A DNA stretch of 64,000 nucleotides from Forficula auricularia. Lineage: Eukaryota; Arthropoda; Insecta; Dermaptera; Forficulidae. The position numbers and the translations under genes are program-made. The stretch is taken from the NCBI GenBank assembly GCA_024734495.1, contig JALMQS010000841.1:1684749-1748748 (forward strand), written 5' to 3'. Positions 61,136 to 64,000 of this stretch are shown piece after piece; the first letter of the stretch is position 1, and each line of letters starts with the position of its first letter. Under the pieces are notes generated by a model. That model made no database searches. It was not told where the DNA came from and saw nothing but the letters and a program-made list of their open reading frames with translations.

Positions 61136-61400
61136 GTGTATTCGTGTATTCGTTCGGGATTTTCCGGGGAAGCTCGTCGCCGGCGCCTGGGAGGCCCAAG
61201 TGGACGTCGGGCGCCCAAACACCGCTCAGTTAAGCGGAGTCCGCGAAAAGAGTTACTGGTCGGGAGAAATGTTTTACCGAAGAAGCCACCCCGAGTGACA
61301 GGCTTCGCCCCAAAGAGACTAAATCCCCAAATGCATTTCGATTATTATTTCGCTGTTCTGATTGGTTATTTTCTTACCTGATTGTGTAAACGCGTCGTCG
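61136..61400 (+). promoter_or_regulatory. GC-rich 5' region of the gene at 61401
   Basis: CpG-rich DNA (GCTCGTCGCCGGCGCC, GGACGTCGGGCGCCC) in AT-rich surroundings immediately precedes the ATG at 61401. Best read as 5' UTR and/or promoter. No TATA box is obvious. An open frame here is short and not credible as protein. Confidence 0.4.
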
Positions 61401-61736
61401 ATGACAAGCCAGAGCGAGGTGCACGTGGCCCTCGAGGACGAGGGGACACCGCTTAGGGCCCCCCCGAGAACCCGACATCGGCCCCCGCAAATCACTTTGC
61501 CGATTATCCATATCCAAGGCCCCAATTCTGCAATCAAAATCGAGGATTCGGGTCAAAATCATATTGGACCGACATGTGTCACTCCGGGGTCGCCGTATGT
61601 GATGCCGATACCTGCCCATGTGCTTTATGGAAACAAAGCTGGCGAGTTTATGTTCAAACAGTTTCAAGGGTTTAAGGGTGTCGCGAAATCTGGACTCAGT
61701 GTTGGGGAGAAATCCGCCTTCTGGTTTTATAATAAG
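61401..61736 (+). CDS. First coding exon of an unidentified protein
   Basis: ATG at 61401 opens 112 codons ending in AAG before a clean donor GTAAAT (intron from 61737, phase 0). The peptide starts MTSQSEVHVALEDEGTPLRA. It has a basic/proline stretch (PPRTRHRPPQITLPIIHIQG), SPYVMPIPAHVLYGNKAGEF, and ends GLSVGEKSAFWFYNK. Codons are G/C-rich at third positions, unlike surrounding transposons, which supports a host gene. I do not recognise the family with confidence. The N-terminus looks cytosolic and disordered, and the final aromatic/basic residues could lead into a membrane segment, as in some channel proteins, but that is a guess. Confidence 0.65.
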
Positions 61737-62031
61737 GTAAATTATAAACTCTTAATCTATGTTTTAATTTATCAAAGAATTTGTCTTCTGCTTGATGTAA
61801 ATAAGTAGGAAATCTATTGTCAATTTTTTTTATAAACCTAAAGAAGCCACAATGACCTGTTAATGAGATGAGGTAAAAATAAAGGCAATATTCTCTTTAA
61901 ATATAACTTTAATTTAAAGAAGAAAGCACAAAACTATTATAAAGATAAATATAAAATCTAATTGTACAATAACAAAATAATATAAACATAAAGGTATCAA
62001 CTAGGCCGTGTCTGCTCTAATGTTTTTTAAA
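61737..62031 (+). other. Putative intron start after the exon at 61401
   Basis: AT-rich; TTTGTCTTCTGCTTGATGTA (about 61777) is a Penelope family B/C fragment. No exon seen. Confidence 0.4.
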
Positions 62032-62592
62032 ACGTTTTGGTGGGGTCGGGTTAGGCTAGAGGTTAGCGTGCTAGCCTGCTAACCAAGTGGACCCAAATTC
62101 AAATCCGGATAAAAATCTGATCCCGGGGTAGACAAATTTAAAAAAAATAATAAGTAGTATCTTAAATTGGCTAGAAATGCCGAAAAGCCAAAAAAACAAA
62201 AACTTTTCGGTGGGGCCTGGTTTGGCTAGGGGTTAGCGTACCAACCTGCTAACCCGGGTTCGAATCCGACTCGAGGCATCCGGCTAAAAATCTGATCCCG
62301 GGGTAGAGACAAATTAAAAAATAATAATAAGTAGTATCGTAAATTGGGTTATGGCTAGAAAGGCCGAAAAGCCAAAAAACAAAACAAAAAAAAAACGTTT
62401 CGGTGTGGCCGGGCTAGGCTAAGGGTTAGCGTACCAACCTACCAAGTGTACCCGCGTTCGAATCAGACTCGAGCCATCCGGCTAAAAATCTGACCCCGGG
62501 TAAGAGACAAATTAAAAAAAAAAAATAAGTAGTATCGTAAATTGGCTTATGGCTAGAAAGGCCGAAAAGCAAAAAAAAAAAATACGTTTCGG
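62032..62592 (+). mobile_element. Three serially inserted tRNA-derived SINEs (family S2)
   Basis: Units 62041-62201, 62211-62394 and 62404-62583 each begin near TGGGGTCGGGTTAGGCTAG, contain a B-box like GGGTTCGAATCCGACTCG, and end GAAAGGCCGAAAAGCCAAAA plus an A-tail. A 9-bp motif close to ACGTTTCGG stands before, between and after them (62032, 62202, 62395, 62584). Units 2 and 3 are closest; unit 1 has a decayed B box (AAATTCAAATCC). Confidence 0.88.
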
Positions 62593-62660
62593 CTTCAAAT
62601 TCTAAAACTATCTTCAGGTGATTAAATAGAGTTAACGCAAGCTATCATTTTGTTTTAGAG

Positions 62661-62911
62661 CAGTGCTTCCCAATCTGGGGTCCGCGAAAATTTTCAGTAG
62701 AAAATACAAATATTTATTTATGAACATTTTTATGCTTTTTCCATATAGTTTTTCTTATTTTATTTATAAAAACTATTTGTAAGTAAGTTACTATTCTTTG
62801 TGATAAAATATAAACATGTGAAATTAAAATTTTGACTAAAATATGTAGTTTTTTAGGGGGTCCACGGATTACTTTTTAAGATTTAGGGGGCCCGTGGGAT
62901 GAAAAGCATTG
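62661..62911. mobile_element. hAT-type MITE
   Basis: The 251-bp insert has ends CAGTGCTTCCC ... GAAAAGCATTG and a perfect 8-bp duplication TTTTAGAG (62653-62660 and 62912-62919). Sub-terminal GGGGTCCGCG / CCACGGATTAC are inverse-like. No transposase. Confidence 0.85.
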
Positions 62912-63402
62912 TTTTAGAGCAATATTCTTCTTGCAACTTTCATTCCATTAATTGAGAAATAATAGATTGATCTCTTGAGTTGATTCGAACTATATTTAAT
63001 CTAATCTCACCAAATGGAGGTAAACTAACAATTATTACGGGAAGAGTAGGTAAATTAAAGATAAAATGTGAAAGATTTTTGAGAACTCGGTACGCTCTTC
63101 AAAAATTGTAGTAAAATGACAATATTTTGTCAACTAAAAATTTGAGCTAAAAATCTGAATCTTGATATAAATTTGAAGCTTATTAATAAAAGGTTTAATT
63201 TTTATTTGAATCACACATTATTATTTTGTCTAAAATAAAAAAATATTTTCTTCGTTCCCTAATTTAATTTAATTTATAATTGTCTTTCGACGGGGCCTTG
63301 TTGTGATTGCGCCCCAGGGTAAAGAAAAAATTATTTTCGACCTTTGGATTTGTGATCGATTGGGAGGCGTTTGAATATAATTATTAATAACTATTTATTA
63401 AA
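62912..63402. other. Intergenic AT-rich DNA
   Basis: No gene or clear repeat recognised up to the start of RTE homology at 63403. Confidence 0.4.
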
Positions 63403-64000
63403 CATAGAGGAGTTAGGCAGGGTGACACTATGTCACCAAAGCTGTTCACCACTGTACTTGAGCATGGGTTCAAAATGTTGGAATGGCAAGAGAAAGGAAT
63501 AACTATCGATGGAGAGAGGCATAGGGCCGGTTATATGTCGCAAAGTATATGCTTTTTACCACTAACACAGGGTAGATGGTAAATGGAGGGACTGGGATGG
63601 CCAATCAGATGCCAGGCACTGTCAGTCGCTGGCATCTGATTGGCCATCCCAATCCCACCATTTACCATCTTTCCTGTGTTAGTGGTAAAAAGCATTTACT
63701 TTGCGACATACAACCGGGCCTTAGTCACTTACACTTCGCGGATGATATTGTCATCATATCAGATAATTTAGGGGACGCAAAAAACATGGTTCAAGAGCTC
63801 GAGAATGTGTCTCAAAAAATATGATTGATGATAAACTATCAAAAAACAAAGATGATGACAAATATGGTCTTCAGCGAGAAAATCCAGATTGAGGATCAGG
63901 TTATAGAAGTGGTGGAAAAATATGTTTACCTAGGCCATGAGATAAGAATAGGTCGAGATAACCAGACCTGCGAAATGTTAAGAAGAATCCCTCTGGGATG
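63403..64000 (+). pseudogene. RTE-type LINE reverse transcriptase, interrupted by a MITE
   Basis: From 63403 the frame reads HRGVRQGDTMSPKLFTTVLE, EKGITIDGERH; after the insertion 63524-63721 it resumes SHLHFADDIVIISDNLGDAK, a TGA stop at 63822-63824, then EKYVYLGHEIRIGRDNQTCE to the window edge. GVRQGD..SPKLF and FADDIV..S are RT motifs 4 and A/C of RTE-type LINEs. Removing the MITE and one TA copy restores the frame exactly across the junction. The copy starts abruptly at 63403 (5' truncation or another break) and continues beyond the window. Confidence 0.92.
63524..63721. mobile_element. Hairpin MITE with TA duplication, inside RTE reverse transcriptase
   Basis: The 198-bp insert is nearly a perfect palindrome: GGGCCGGTTATATGTCGCAA at the left, mirrored by TTGCGACATACAACCGGGCC at the right; the inner parts (CACTAACACAGG, GATGGCCAATCAGATGCCAG) also mirror. 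TA lies at 63522-63523 and 63722-63723, typical of Tc1/mariner-related MITEs. Confidence 0.9.

Overview
The window is AT-rich, intron-bearing animal nuclear DNA. A gene for an AUP1-like protein, a drebrin-like SH3 exon, tRNA-derived SINEs, mariner/Tc1/hAT relics, RTE and Jockey/CR1-type LINE tails and Penelope-like retroelements together point to an insect or other arthropod. All functional names come from motif recognition; no database search was possible.

Host genes. (1) Bases 753-892 (+) are the last coding exon of a drebrin-like/Abp1 protein (C-terminal SH3 domain). (2) Eight minus-strand exons between 24797 and 8559 assemble in frame into a complete 419-residue AUP1 homologue: membrane hairpin, acyltransferase-like domain with an H-x4-D motif, CUE domain and C-terminal helix. 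Its introns are swollen by transposons. One 71-bp interruption between exons 3 and 4 lacks canonical splice sites. (3) Three isolated exons of unidentified genes: a signal-peptide exon (42942-43013, +), a 66-nt microexon (52088-52153, -) and a GC-rich first coding exon (61401-61736, +). A GC-rich block with a TATA box lies at 49130.

The rest is mostly layered transposable elements. 1-8.5 kb: tandem repeat, LINE relic, TIR elements, SINE, Tc1 relic carrying a hAT-type MITE, 58-bp minisatellite. 8.5-25 kb: AUP1 with mariner, TTAA-flanked elements, hAT and Penelope insertions in introns. 25-37 kb: hAT transposase relic, 5'-truncated RTE LINE with target-site duplication, rearranged LTR element, several Penelope insertions. 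37-46 kb: kilobase palindromes and inverted repeats. 46.2-47.1 kb: 20-bp minisatellite in alternating 120/140-bp higher-order units. 47-60 kb: more palindromes, hAT and SINE copies, and a Penelope GIY-YIG endonuclease fragment. 60-64 kb: serially inserted SINE trimer, hAT MITE, and an RTE reverse transcriptase interrupted by a MITE.

The most notable system is a set of short insertions without coding capacity, bounded by 11-16-bp target-site duplications and mostly built as inverted repeats. Their arms carry type I hammerhead ribozyme motifs (CUGANGA, stem II, GAAA, two-base-pair stem III, NUH cleavage site) whose stems I and II covary between families. This is the signature of Penelope-like elements. 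One family (58581-58618 and 58881-58918) has an apparently compensated core in which the C3-G8 pair is replaced by U3-A8.
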